Shown here one piece after another: positions 28,365-36,584 of a stretch of DNA of 64,000 bases. Source of the DNA: JBCFAY01 sp038562375 (GTDB lineage Bacteria; Bacillota; Clostridia; Christensenellales; CAG-138); assembly GCA_038562375.1 (NCBI GenBank), contig JBCFAY010000008.1:1-64000 (forward strand), read 5' to 3'. The position numbers and the translations under genes are program-made. How positions within the stretch are numbered: the stretch's first letter is position 1; the number at the start of each line of letters is the position of its first letter. Below the pieces are notes generated by a model. That model saw only the letters and a program-made list of their open reading frames with translations. It searched no databases and was not told where the DNA came from.

Positions 28365-28485
28365 AACAGCAAGCGCCAGCGGTATATTAGACCGGGCGGC
28401 TCGGATGAAGGGCGCACGAACCAAGCCCACGCACCCCTTCTCCGTATCAAGGCATATAGGTAGGGAAAGAAAGGAGGCATCGAAC

Positions 28486-29145
28486 GTGACGGATTTGACG
28501 GTTTCCATCCTCGTGATTGCCTGCACGGGCGTGACGGCAGCGTTGATATTTCTGCTGGTGGGAAAGCGAAAACAAAGCAGAGAACGGGCCATTGAGGATT
28601 ATTGCAGAGCTAACAGCTATTCCTGTAGCATTGCCAGGGAACCTCTGCGCATAGATCGGTGCGTGGAAGGAGCTTCGTTTACGCTGATAAGCAGCATGGT
28701 CTCGCAGCGTCTGGATGAGAACACCGGCTCGAGCGGATGGAAAAAGTCCACACAGCTTACGGTGCGCTATGTGCAGGATGCGCCTTCCTTCACGCTTGGC
28801 AGTATTCCCGCCGCAGGAGACTGGGAGCAATTGCCGGATTGGATTAAGCACGCCGCAATGGAAAAACTCATGCACGAAAGCGGGATTATTCTCCAGACCG
28901 GAAATGTGCAGCCCCTGCACATAACGGGAAAATCAACTTACCTCCTGTTTGAACAAATACCGGGAGAGAGCTGCGACACTATACAAAGGCTTAGTCCTTT
29001 ACTGAGTGAATGGCCTGCCCAATATAAGTTGGTCATCCATAGCGGCCCGGCAGAAATTCGTATTCATGTAGCGGATTGTTTTATCCAGGACGCAGAATTG
29101 CTGGAAAAGTTAGTACGTCTTGGAGCGGCCGCGGGAGGTATGTGA
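28486..29145 (+). CDS. Single-pass membrane protein of unknown function
   Basis: 219 aa from GTG 28486, eight bases after AAGGAGG. One N-terminal membrane helix (VSILVIACTGVTAALIFLLV) followed by a basic stop-transfer KRKQSRER and a soluble domain of about 180 residues facing the cytoplasm or the outside. No known motif. Its stop overlaps the start of the receiver-only gene (TGATG), so the two are translationally coupled and probably act together. Confidence 0.7.
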   Translation: MTDLTVSILVIACTGVTAALIFLLVGKRKQSRERAIEDYCRANSYSCSIAREPLRIDRCVEGASFTLISSMVSQRLDENTGSSGWKKSTQLTVRYVQDAPSFTLGSIPAAGDWEQLPDWIKHAAMEKLMHESGIILQTGNVQPLHITGKSTYLLFEQIPGESCDTIQRLSPLLSEWPAQYKLVIHSGPAEIRIHVADCFIQDAELLEKLVRLGAAAGGM

Positions 29146-29552
29146 TGAAAGCTGTATTGATTAGGAATCAATACCTCCACAATGATAAGCTGGAAGATAT
29201 GCTCGGGCATCTTCCGGATATCGAGATTGTCATGCAGTCAGACAACGTTAGCGATGTGCCGGAGTTATGCGCAACATATGTCCCTGACATGATAATCATG
29301 GATTATTTCGCAAAAGATGATGGAATTCCGGGATGTGTCGCGCGTATAAAGCAGGATTTCCCCGGCATCAAAGTGTTTGTCCTGATAGACGCAAAGGATG
29401 ATGGTTTGGCATATGAGGCCAAGGAAGCAGGCGCTGATGTTGTCGCCAGAAGAAACATTTCCCCAGATGAATGGCGGCGGCTTATCCGATATGCAAAAAA
29501 ACACTACCGCGTTTATCTGAACACTTGCCCCGAACCGTGCGATCCTCATTGA
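29145..29552 (+). CDS. Receiver-only protein with lost catalytic residues (pseudo-receiver)
   Basis: 135 aa from ATG 29145. It aligns over its whole length with the receiver of the 23140 regulator (shared PDIEIV, CxxYxPDxxIMDxF, FPxIKVxxLI, AxEAGAD, YRV), but has no HTH. The acidic pair (LIEDQ there) is LIRNQ here, the switch Thr (LIMTG) is LIDAK, and the conserved Lys (VWKN) is ARRN. The phosphoacceptor Asp in IIMDYF remains. It is therefore unlikely to be phosphorylated normally and may act as a decoy or dimer partner for the regulator. Confidence 0.8.
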   Translation: MKAVLIRNQYLHNDKLEDMLGHLPDIEIVMQSDNVSDVPELCATYVPDMIIMDYFAKDDGIPGCVARIKQDFPGIKVFVLIDAKDDGLAYEAKEAGADVVARRNISPDEWRRLIRYAKKHYRVYLNTCPEPCDPH

Positions 29553-29954
29553 TATTCCATCGGCGACCCGCAATTCTATGATAGGTATTCCCTAACAAGC
29601 CGTCAGGACATCCGGATTACCAAATTACATTAAAAAACTGAAAAAGTGAAATATGTGTATAAGATAGAAAAGAGTAAATAATTTGTATGGATATTGGAGA
29701 TAATAATCAGCATTTTCTGCTTTTGCTTTCTTCATTCTTACTTAGCTTCTTGCATCACTACTTAGCTTCTTGCCCTTATTTTACCATATTTTTTCTCCGG
29801 CTATATCATAAAATAGCCTGCCGACTACTTTTTCGACAGGCTGAGGGGTACCACATATGCGGTGTCCCCTTGTAATCCGGTAAAAAGAATAAAAGACTTT
29901 ATTCAGAAATCTGTATATGGCTGAAACTGTTTATATTGAATGGAGGATACTGAT
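29553..29954. other. AT-rich intergenic stretch with a direct repeat and hairpin
   Basis: No gene is seen. A 15-bp sequence TACTTAGCTTCTTGC occurs at 29739-29753 and 29759-29773. A hairpin around AGCCTG (near 29815) and CAGGCT (near 29837) encloses a T-rich loop and may end the lipoprotein operon. Confidence 0.5.
29739..29773. repeat. 15-bp direct repeat, 20-bp period
   Basis: TACTTAGCTTCTTGC is present twice, 20 bp apart start to start (two helical turns). This spacing suits a dimeric DNA-binding protein, possibly the island's own NarL-type regulator; no direct evidence. Confidence 0.45.
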
Positions 29955-30275
29955 TTACTTGCCTTTCCCGGACAACTTTTTTGTTTTTGACGGATATAAT
30001 TTCAGGCCGTTTGCCTGCGCAAGGGTCTGAATATACGTTATCGCTTCCTGCGGGGAGACCAGCGCCACCTTTTGATATAGAGCGCTGGCAAACAACGCGC
30101 TAAAACCGCCGCCCTTCATGTTTTCAACCAAAACTTCATCCAGTTTGCCGGGATCACTTTTTAGCAAGGTATAGTCGTACATGCAGTTTGCGCAAAAACA
30201 CTTCCCCTGTGCTTCTATAAGCAGGGAAATTTCTTTGCACCCAGGGCATTTAAGATATATGCTTGTTTTGTTCAT
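29955..30275 (-). CDS. Small zinc-ribbon protein
   Basis: 106 aa from ATG 30275, with GGAGGGG seven bases upstream; the frame extends upstream but without a comparable site. CPGC near residue 10 and CANC about 20 residues later form a zinc ribbon. The rest is helical (ENMKGGGFSALFASALYQKV, EAITYIQTLAQANGL) and ends with a basic tail. No family recognised. It lies between the lipoprotein island and the mobile-element remnant and may belong to either. Confidence 0.65.
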   Translation of the reverse strand: MNKTSIYLKCPGCKEISLLIEAQGKCFCANCMYDYTLLKSDPGKLDEVLVENMKGGGFSALFASALYQKVALVSPQEAITYIQTLAQANGLKLYPSKTKKLSGKGK

Positions 30276-30544
30276 CCCAGGTCCCCTCCGGACAAATAGT
30301 GTCCCACACTTCGCGTCCGCGTTTGTGTCGTACAAAAACATTTTATCTGAATATGTCGCTCCGTATAATTGCCTGTATATCAGTATTCTACCGCTGAGTT
30401 CACCTCGCTTCAAGTAAATCTTTCCACTTAGTCGTCAATGCTTTCCAGCTTGACGATATTATATCACTGTGTGGTCGATTTTTATAGAAAGTATGATCGG
30501 GTGAGAAAAGCGACCCGGAAGTGATCCTCCGGGCGAGGCCTCGG

Positions 30545-30850
30545 TTATAACTCATGTTTTTCCAATACGCACATGTAAAGGTTCTCGGGCTTGTGCTCTC
30601 CCGGCTGGATGATCACGCCGACCACACCGTCCTGCGCTCAGATATATGCCGTAACAGGGTCGTTAGTATAGATTTCAAATTTCTCTAAAAAGGCACAGCC
30701 ATCGTCAGAAGAGAAATGATACACTGTCCCTGTAGGGCCATTATCACTAAAAATTCCAAACTATCAAGATCGGCATATAACCCTGCGATCTCCTCGGTGC
30801 CCGGTTGCGGCCCGGTACGTTGATAAACAAAAAGATCATTTCTATTGACG
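30545..30850 (-). pseudogene. Broken gene of unknown family
   Basis: Reading from about 30850 down gives NRNDLFVYQRTGPQPGTEEI, then AGLYADLDSLEF, then a frameshift near 30752, then SDNGPTGTVYHFSSDDG and EKFEIYTNDPVTAYI, an in-frame TGA at 30640-30638, and AQDGVVGVIIQPGEHKPENL to a TAA at 30547-30545. No start codon precedes the first part. The continuity across both lesions shows a decayed coding gene. If the TGA replaces TGG the protein resumes normally. Confidence 0.6.
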
Positions 30851-30867
30851 AGGGTGTCTGATTATGG

Positions 30868-31125
30868 ATGCAAAAGTTTTATGTACAGGTAAACGTTGGT
30901 TTCAATACTGACGGCGTGATGCTTCCCTGTGAGCTGATCTGGAAGGATGATGAGAAGTACACCATCGACAGGGCGATGGATATCTGCCAGGCGGCAGCCA
31001 TGAAAGCAGGTGGGCAGGGCGATCGCTAATACCATCGAGGTGCGCGGCTACAAGAGCTATCTATTTTATAAAAGGGCGGCCAATCTCGCGAGCAACGTTA
31101 TCGCGCGCTGGTTTGTAGAGCGGAA
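30868..31125 (+). pseudogene. Frameshifted small mobile-element protein
   Basis: From ATG 30868 the frame reads VNVGFNTDGVMLPCELIWKD then IDRAMDICQAAAMKAGGQGD and Arg before TAA 31027. One base later the frame continues YTIEVRGYKSYLFYKRAANL and IARWFVERK. This is the pattern of a small protein common in clostridial conjugative elements (MLP..I.W.DG..Y.IDR...AGGQGDRYTVR...RWFVE). A single extra A at 31028-31029 accounts for the break. Confidence 0.7.
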
Positions 31126-31130
31126 GGCGG

Positions 31131-31559
31131 TACAAAACTGTGCAACTTTGGGACGAGTTCTTGATCTACGACTATTACGACGCCGCAGGGTATTCCAGGC
31201 ATCATGACCGGATCATCACCTTCCGGGTAGACCGGATCGCCAGTCCCCGGCTGACGGATAAACCGGCCACCCCTGAGCCGGACGGCTTCGATATGTCCTT
31301 CTACGCGCGGAAGGTGTTCCAGATGTACGACGGGCCTGTATGCGAAGTCACGCTGCTCTGCGAAAACTACCATATGAAAACCCTTGTTGAACGTTTCGGA
31401 GAGAACGTCCAGACCGCAATCGCGGACAATGGGCATTTCACGGCCACGGTCAGCGTGGCGGTCAGCCCCACATTTTACGGATGGGTATTCGCCAACCGAA
31501 TGAAGATACTGAAGCCGGAGGATGCCGTAAAAGAGTTTCAAGCACTGAAAACTATATAA
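31131..31559 (+). pseudogene. C-terminal remnant of a WYL-domain transcriptional regulator
   Basis: About 140 residues with the WYL-domain course: LWDEFLIYDYYD, FRVDRIASPRL, FYARKVFQMYDGP, VTLLCENYHMKTLVERFGE and VSPTFYGWVFANR. The N-terminal HTH of this family is missing and the sequence abuts the frameshifted gene upstream, so a deletion fused the two. A start at GTG 31140 is possible but has no ribosome binding site. Confidence 0.65.
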
Positions 31560-31573
31560 CTGGGTTATAGCCA

Positions 31574-31888
31574 TCAGTCGTTCACTGCCCTCTCCACAAG
31601 TTCATATACCTTGTTCAGCAGGAACAGTGCCTGTCTTACATCCTCCAGCGTACCGAGACCGCTGTTTACGCCACGGGCGATCTGGTTGATGTTCGTGCCG
31701 ATGCGGTTAATCTCCACATAGAGTTCATGGATGGCTTCGGGCGGTCTGGCCTTAACCGGCTTATCCAATATGAGCCGCCGCAGATACACGCTTTTGGAAA
31801 GGCCGCATTGTTTTGCTTTCTTGCACAGCGTTTCGTATTCATGATGGCTGAATACGAAGTGGGTATGGCAGGCTCTATCGTCTTTCAA
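31574..31888 (-). CDS. mobC: Mobilization protein MobC-like (relaxosome accessory)
   Basis: 104 aa from TTG 31888, ten bases after AAAGGAG (on the minus strand). The central part HTHFVFSHHEYETLCKKAKQ, CGLSKSVYLRRLIL and LYVEINRIGTNINQIARGVN is the ribbon-helix-helix and helical tail of the MobC family, which binds oriT and helps the relaxase. A relaxase gene normally follows; here the WYL remnant lies downstream in the opposite orientation, so the relaxase has been lost. The region upstream (31889-32060) carries oriT-like palindromes. Confidence 0.8.
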   Translation of the reverse strand: MKDDRACHTHFVFSHHEYETLCKKAKQCGLSKSVYLRRLILDKPVKARPPEAIHELYVEINRIGTNINQIARGVNSGLGTLEDVRQALFLLNKVYELVERAVND

Positions 31889-32060
31889 GGTGGATTGACT
31901 CCTTTCTTTTTGAGAAACCGCCCGGAGGCGGCATGTGGGGACTGGGGCATGCCCCGGCAAGTTGCGCAAAATGTACATTTGCGCTATGCTTGCGACGACT
32001 GCGCCCACGGGCGCTGCCGTCCGGCCCGCAGGCGGGCCTTCTCTTTTGAATGCGGAAGGA
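31889..32060. other. Candidate origin of transfer (oriT) next to mobC
   Basis: Two palindromes lie just upstream of mobC: GGGGCATGCCCC at 31946-31957 and a 21-bp near-palindrome at 31966-31986 (GCGCAAA and TTGCGC around ATGTACAT). A G/C-rich inverted sequence follows (GGCCCGCAGGCGGGCC near 32020-32036). Position and structure match oriT regions of mobilizable elements. The nick site was not identified. Confidence 0.45.
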
Positions 32061-32228
32061 GGGCTGAAGCCTTCCCGATCTTGCTTATATGGCTGTCAAA
32101 AAGAAAAATGGTGGACTGGGGACGATAAAAACCAGGGTTTCCGCCCAAGTAGCGGGCTGTATGGGCAGGCGCCCAAACCAGACTGCGCAAAAAGTGGCTT
32201 TCCAAGCGGAATAATACATTGTTGTAGA

Positions 32229-32318
32229 CGATTAGGCGCCCAACAGGCGCCTAAAGTTCGGAGATGCCCAATATCAATATGCCATAGGCGCCTAAACTGG
32301 CCTTTTCAGGCGCCTTGC
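32229..32318. repeat. Cluster of GGCGCC-based inverted repeats
   Basis: TTAGGCGCC (from 32231) faces GGCGCCTAA five bases later, and GGCGCCTAAA recurs near 32287 with AGGCGCCTTG near 32308. Four GGCGCC cores fall within 90 bp in an otherwise geneless stretch. Confidence 0.5.
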
Positions 32319-32398
32319 CTTATATCGGCGACACAGGGCGCACGTTGCCCCTGTTCCGGCGATATGTTTGATATGTCATTGCGGGCCTGCCAGCCGAG

Positions 32399-32671
32399 TT
32401 AAAGCGATACACGGGGCGCTTGTGCCCGCTTCCGCACCCGATACGCGCTCTGTTTACAAGCCGCCGAGCAATACCGCCGTATCCTGGTTGTCGGGTCTTG
32501 CTCCATTGGTTGACCGCACACTTTGCAATGATTTGCCCACGCCCGCCGCGCGTCCGTTTCCCGCTTTCTTTTCTCGATCGCCGCATCGTTGGCGCAACGC
32601 TTCGAACAGTATTTAGCATACCGGCTGCGGCTCTTGAATGCATCTCCGCATACCACACACTTGAAATCCAT
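32399..32671 (-). CDS. Small protein with two zinc-finger motifs
   Basis: 90 aa from ATG 32671. Two CxxC plus CxxxC sets are present: CVVCGDAF with YCSKRCAND, and CKVCGQPM with YCSAACKQSAY. Proteins of this kind occur in mobile elements of Firmicutes. No good ribosome binding site precedes ATG 32671, whereas a perfect GGAGGTGA (32728-32721) lies before in-frame ATT 32716 or CTG 32713, so the real protein may be 14-15 residues longer and use a rare start. Confidence 0.65.
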   Translation of the reverse strand: MDFKCVVCGDAFKSRSRYAKYCSKRCANDAAIEKRKRETDARRAWANHCKVCGQPMEQDPTTRIRRYCSAACKQSAYRVRKRAQAPRVSL

Positions 32672-32872
32672 TCCATAGCGGCGGTTAAACTTCGTGCTTT
32701 CCTTGTTGTACAGAATCTTTTCACCTCCATCAACAGTTTAATGAATTCAGCAAATCCCATTTACTTTTCAAACAGCCGATTCACTTTTGTCTGATATAAG
32801 ACAAACCAGCTTCGTCACACCTTCCGGCAATGTTGCCCAAATTTACTTCGTAACACCGCTGTTACTTTTCCT

Positions 32873-33153
32873 GTTTCGGTGAATTCGCCGAAACCATCTT
32901 CGTCACAAACACGGCTATTCGCCTGCGCAGCCGGTAAGCGGCAACAAATATCCGGCCTGTCAGGATGTCGCGCATTGCACGTAGCCGGGCGGGTATATGG
33001 CTTGGATATAAATAGAATTCCCTGGCTGCAATATTGCCGGACCCGGTTTCCAAACAGCGCCCCGATATTCCCTCTATAATATAGGAGACTGCAAAGGGTG
33101 GTTGTAAACCGATCCGGCAAATATCAAGGTTCGGCAAATTCGCCGACCTTGAT
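32873..33153. repeat. Two related palindromes around a GAATTCGCCGA-like core
   Basis: GTTTCGGTGAATTCGCC with GAAAC (32873-32894) is nearly self-complementary. At 33123-33153 TCGGCAAATTCGCCGA forms the same core inside longer arms ATCAAGG and CCTTGAT. No gene is seen in 32729-33482; these and the repeats below are what it holds. Confidence 0.5.
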
Positions 33154-33160
33154 CGGTGGT

Positions 33161-33234
33161 GTGTCAACGATACACCTTGGAGGTTCTTTTCCATAGTTTT
33201 CAGGCCGCAAGGTGTCAGCAATACACCTTGCAGG
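33161..33234. repeat. 23-bp imperfect direct repeat forming two hairpins
   Basis: GTGTCAACGATACACCTTGG at 33161 recurs as GTGTCAGCAATACACCTTGC at 33212, 51 bp apart. Each copy is itself an inverted repeat; the second has a 9-bp stem GCAAGGTGT/ACACCTTGC. Confidence 0.5.
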
Positions 33235-33325
33235 CACACACAATGTTGCTGAAAGTGTTCAGAAATCCAAATACCTTTCGTACACCCTACTGAAAAATTC
33301 CTTTCGGATTATGAAGGGGCTTGTT

Positions 33326-33375
33326 ATCCACCCGGCCCGTGTTTTCCTTTCGGATAGCGGGTGGATTTTATTTTC
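33326..33375 (+). terminator. Terminator or attenuator upstream of the sigma-like gene
   Basis: ATCCACCCG (33326-33334) pairs with CGGGTGGAT (33358-33366) and is followed by TTTATTTTC. A second hairpin TACACCCCG/CGGGATGTA lies at 33411-33437, ending 45 nt before the start codon. Confidence 0.65.
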
Positions 33376-33482
33376 TAAAATTATTTTCAAAAAATCTGCT
33401 CTGCAGGTTATACACCCCGCTGTTTTTTCGGGATGTACAGTAGAGGGTTCTTTTTTTCTTCAAAATTTGAAAGGAGACCGAT

Positions 33483-33887
33483 ATGGAAAATACAACCCGT
33501 ATCAAATATTATGGAAAAATAATTGAGACTACACGGGAGGTCGCGGAATTTCTCGCGGCGAGCCGCAAACAGCTCGCCGCGTCGGACCGGAAGTACCGCT
33601 ACCACAACATGGCGTTGGCCTACCTCGATCCCGACGAAACGCTGGATACCGGGCACTGCACAGGTCGGAACTACCTGCTGAACGTCGTCATACGGAATCT
33701 GGAGAACCAGCGGGTGCGGGCTGCCGTTCATCTGTTGGATACAGAACAGCAGGCGCTGTACCGCCTGCGCTACGAGAAAGACCTGACCCAGCAGCAGATC
33801 GCGGACAGGCTGGGTGTTTCGAAGATGGCCGTGAGCAAACGGCTTAAGAAGCTGCACGGGCTAGTTCGGGATGCCCTTGCCGCCTGA
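33483..33887 (+). CDS. Sigma-70 region-4-like regulator of the mobile element
   Basis: 134 aa from ATG 33483 behind AAAGGAGA. The C-terminal part LRYEKDLTQQQIADRLGVSK plus MAVSKRLKKLH is a sigma region 4 HTH. The N-terminal part has IKYYGKIIETTREVAEFLAA. Proteins of this type are regulators in Tn916-like and other clostridial elements. The DUF6809 gene lies convergently downstream. Confidence 0.8.
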   Translation: MENTTRIKYYGKIIETTREVAEFLAASRKQLAASDRKYRYHNMALAYLDPDETLDTGHCTGRNYLLNVVIRNLENQRVRAAVHLLDTEQQALYRLRYEKDLTQQQIADRLGVSKMAVSKRLKKLHGLVRDALAA

Positions 33888-33942
33888 ACGAGGCGGGGCC
33901 GGGGCAGCGAAGCCGCCACCCCCGGTCCTGTCCCGGCTGGTT

Positions 33943-34248
33943 CTACCTGAGTGTGGAAATCAGGTCTTTCAGATCGCCGTTGTCCTCATTCATGACCTCC
34001 ATGCCCAGCCGAAGCCCCAGCCGGAAGCCCTGCGTGAACATCTCCCGTGCCCCGATGGACAGCATCTCATTGTAGGCGCTGACCAGCTTCGCCAACATGG
34101 CTTTCCCGGCCTCATCCAGCCGTGCGCCCAGCTCGTCCTCAATGCTCACGGTACTTCCCTGAGCTATGGCATATGGAGAATCCTTCTCCACCACCTGGTT
34201 GCCGGGGCAGATATTGCCGTAGTATAAATCCTCTATGGTTTTTCTCAT
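33943..34248 (-). CDS. DUF6809-family protein
   Basis: 101 aa from ATG 34248 behind GGGAGGCGATGAG. The start TIEDLYYGNICPGNQ and the ending FTQGFRLGLRLGMEVMNED are characteristic of this family, which is common beside recombinases in clostridial mobile elements. Mostly helical, no catalytic motif. Function unknown. Confidence 0.75.
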   Translation of the reverse strand: MRKTIEDLYYGNICPGNQVVEKDSPYAIAQGSTVSIEDELGARLDEAGKAMLAKLVSAYNEMLSIGAREMFTQGFRLGLRLGMEVMNEDNGDLKDLISTLR

Positions 34249-34376
34249 CTCATCGCCTCCCGTCAGTCACACACAATACTGCAAGAGGCTGGACATATCC
34301 AGAAGAATTCGCAGACAGACGTTGCAATTTCCGTACGCGCAAGCTATCATACGGAAAACGTTAAGGAGGTCAGATT

Positions 34377-34547
34377 ATGGATATGGTATACTGGATTGGC
34401 GGAGCGATATTGTTTTTGGCTCTGCTCGGAATCATCGGGAAGGCGCGACGCAACCAGCGGCTGAAGCGAGAATTCCTCATTCAGCTTGAGGTCGCCAAGC
34501 GCACAGGCCAAAATGTGATCCACTGGGACCCGGACAGCGTCCGGTAA
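34377..34547 (+). CDS. Small single-pass membrane protein
   Basis: 56 aa from ATG 34377, seven bases after AAGGAGG. One membrane helix (WIGGAILFLALLGIIG) precedes a basic KARRNQRLKREF stretch and a soluble tail ending HWDPDSVR. A strong ribosome binding site and a terminator (34568) directly after it support a real gene. Function unknown; part of the element. Confidence 0.6.
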   Translation: MDMVYWIGGAILFLALLGIIGKARRNQRLKREFLIQLEVAKRTGQNVIHWDPDSVR

Positions 34548-34567
34548 GGAAAAGGCATATGATCCCG

Positions 34568-34606
34568 GCCTCTTCGCATCCATGCGAGGGGCTTCTTCTT
34601 TTTTTA
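34568..34606 (+). terminator. Terminator after the small membrane gene
   Basis: GCCTC (34568-34572) and CGCA pair with TGCG and GAGGGGC (to 34592), followed by TTCTTCTTTTTTT. A second hairpin ATACCCCTC/GAGGGGTAT lies at 34628-34661. Confidence 0.75.
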
Positions 34607-34692
34607 AGCATGCTGACAGGTTTACAGATACCCCTCGCATTCTCCTATATATGAGGGGTATTCTGTACCCCCAGTAAAATACGAGAAAGAAG

Positions 34693-34917
34693 GTGAAAAC
34701 CATATCCGGACAGCGCCAGGCAGAGCGGATTTGGATGCCGGCGGTCGTTGTCAAGGTAATCGGGCGGAAAACATATATCGTGGAGAACGCTTTCTTAGAA
34801 GGCGCGACAATGAATTTAAAGGACAAGGTCTACAGGCTGATCGACTACGATCTCAAAAGAACCCGCACAACCGCTTTACAACCGATCCTCACAGAGGTAA
34901 CATACGACAACTCCTGA
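34693..34917 (+). CDS. Small protein upstream of the recombinase
   Basis: 74 aa from GTG 34693; the purine run AGAAAGAAG just upstream is a weak site and ATG 34735 or later starts are possible. The sequence contains WMPAVVVKVIGRKTYIVENA and DKVYRLIDYDLKRTR. No known domain. It ends 32 nt before the recombinase and may be co-transcribed with it. Confidence 0.5.
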   Translation: MKTISGQRQAERIWMPAVVVKVIGRKTYIVENAFLEGATMNLKDKVYRLIDYDLKRTRTTALQPILTEVTYDNS

Positions 34918-34949
34918 TTCGGTTTGGCTGTAAAAGGAAAGGAGAGGAA

Positions 34950-36584
34950 ATGTTGAATAGCTTACAGCAAAACCAAATAACGGCCCTGTACTGCCGCCTG
35001 TCGCAGGAGGACTCCCTGCAGGGCGACAGCAACAGCATCCAGAACCAGAAGGAGATTCTGGGCAAGTACGCTGCCGACCACGGCTTCCCGAACACGGTAT
35101 CCTATGTGGACGACGGCTACTCCGGCACCAATTTCAACCGCCCCGGCTTCAATGAAATGATGGAGGCTGTGGAAGCCGGACGGGTGAAGATCGTCATCAT
35201 CAAGGACATGTCGCGCCTGGGCCGGGACTACCTGAAGGTGGGCTTTTACACAGAGGTCGTGTTTCCTCAGAAGGGCATCCGTTTTATCGCCATAAGCAAC
35301 GGCATTGACAGCGAGAACCAGCAGGAGAGTGATTTCACGCCGTTTCTGAACATCATGAACGAGTGGTACGCCCGTGACACCAGCAAAAAGATCCGCGCCG
35401 TGGTTCAGGCCAAGTACCGCAAAGGCGAGCGCACCACCGGCAACGCGCCGTATGGGTATCTGCTGAAGGAAAAGCAGCTGGTGGTGAATCCCGATACCGC
35501 TCCCATCGTCCGGCGGATGTTCGACTGGTGCACGGAGGGCTGTGGCCCCACGCAGATCGCTCGGATGCTTTCCGAACAGCAGGTGCTGACCCCGAGGGCA
35601 TATGAGTACCGGACCACCGGCAAGCTCGTCAGCAAGAGCGCCGCCACTGTGCCCTATGGGTGGGACACCGCGACGGTTAAGGGCATCCTGTCCTACAAAG
35701 AGTATCTCGGTCACACCGTCCTCGGAAAAACCCGGCGCAAGTCCTATAAAGACAAGCGGGATGTTGAGATACCCGAGGAAGAGCAGTTCGTGTACGAGAA
35801 CACCCACGAACCGCTGGTTTCACAGGAGACCTGGGAGTTGGTGCAGCGCATCCGCGCCAACAGGCGGCGCAATTGCTGCAACGGAGAAAAGGACAAGTTC
35901 GCGGGGCTGCTGGTCTGCGGCGACTGCGGGAAGGTGATGTACAACCACCGCTCCAAATCGTTGAGGAAGGTGCAGGAGTCCTATGTCTGCGGTCATTACC
36001 GCCACAAGACCGATGCCTGCACTGCGCACTTCATCCGCACCGTCGTACTGGAGGAGATCGTGCTGGACATGCTCCGGCAAGTCATTTCCTTTGTTTCAGA
36101 GCAGGAGGGCGATTTCCGGGAATACGTTCTCCAGCGCGGGGAGCAGGAGCGACGGACGCTGCTGCTGGTCAAGCGCAAGGAATTGGAGCGGTCGCAGCGG
36201 CGGATAGCCGAGTTGGATACCATTTTTCGCAAGCTGTATGAGGACAATGTCGGCGGGAGAATCTCCAATGAGCGGTTCGCCGTTCTTTCAAAGGGATACG
36301 AGGAAGAGCAGAGCAACCTAAAACTGCGGGTGTACGATCTTTCGGCGCAAATGGAGCGGGATGTGGCTGACGCCCAAAACCTCGACCGGTTCATGGCGGT
36401 GGCGAAACGTTATACCGATTTACAGGAACTGACGACGCAAAACCTGCGGGAGTTCATTTCGCAGATACAGGTGTTCGAGAGCGATAGCTTCGAGGGGACG
36501 GCCATGCAGCGCATTCGCATCGTGTACAACTTTATTGGCGATATATCCGCCAACAATATGAAAAAGCAGGCGGAGAGCGTGTAA
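34950..36584 (+). CDS. Large serine recombinase (TnpX/TndX-like integrase)
   Basis: 544 aa from ATG 34950 behind AAAGGAGAGG. The resolvase catalytic domain starts ALYCRLSQED with nucleophile Ser18 and includes DDGYSGTNFNRPGF and KDMSRLGRDYLKVG. The recombinase domain (GNAPYGYLL, GPTQIARML) is followed by a zinc beta-ribbon with CGDCGKVMY and CGHYRH, and a coiled coil plus C-terminal DUF4368-like end. Length and order are those of TnpX-type enzymes that excise and insert clostridial elements at short GA-core sites. It looks intact although the rest of the element is decayed. Confidence 0.93.
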   Translation: MLNSLQQNQITALYCRLSQEDSLQGDSNSIQNQKEILGKYAADHGFPNTVSYVDDGYSGTNFNRPGFNEMMEAVEAGRVKIVIIKDMSRLGRDYLKVGFYTEVVFPQKGIRFIAISNGIDSENQQESDFTPFLNIMNEWYARDTSKKIRAVVQAKYRKGERTTGNAPYGYLLKEKQLVVNPDTAPIVRRMFDWCTEGCGPTQIARMLSEQQVLTPRAYEYRTTGKLVSKSAATVPYGWDTATVKGILSYKEYLGHTVLGKTRRKSYKDKRDVEIPEEEQFVYENTHEPLVSQETWELVQRIRANRRRNCCNGEKDKFAGLLVCGDCGKVMYNHRSKSLRKVQESYVCGHYRHKTDACTAHFIRTVVLEEIVLDMLRQVISFVSEQEGDFREYVLQRGEQERRTLLLVKRKELERSQRRIAELDTIFRKLYEDNVGGRISNERFAVLSKGYEEEQSNLKLRVYDLSAQMERDVADAQNLDRFMAVAKRYTDLQELTTQNLREFISQIQVFESDSFEGTAMQRIRIVYNFIGDISANNMKKQAESV

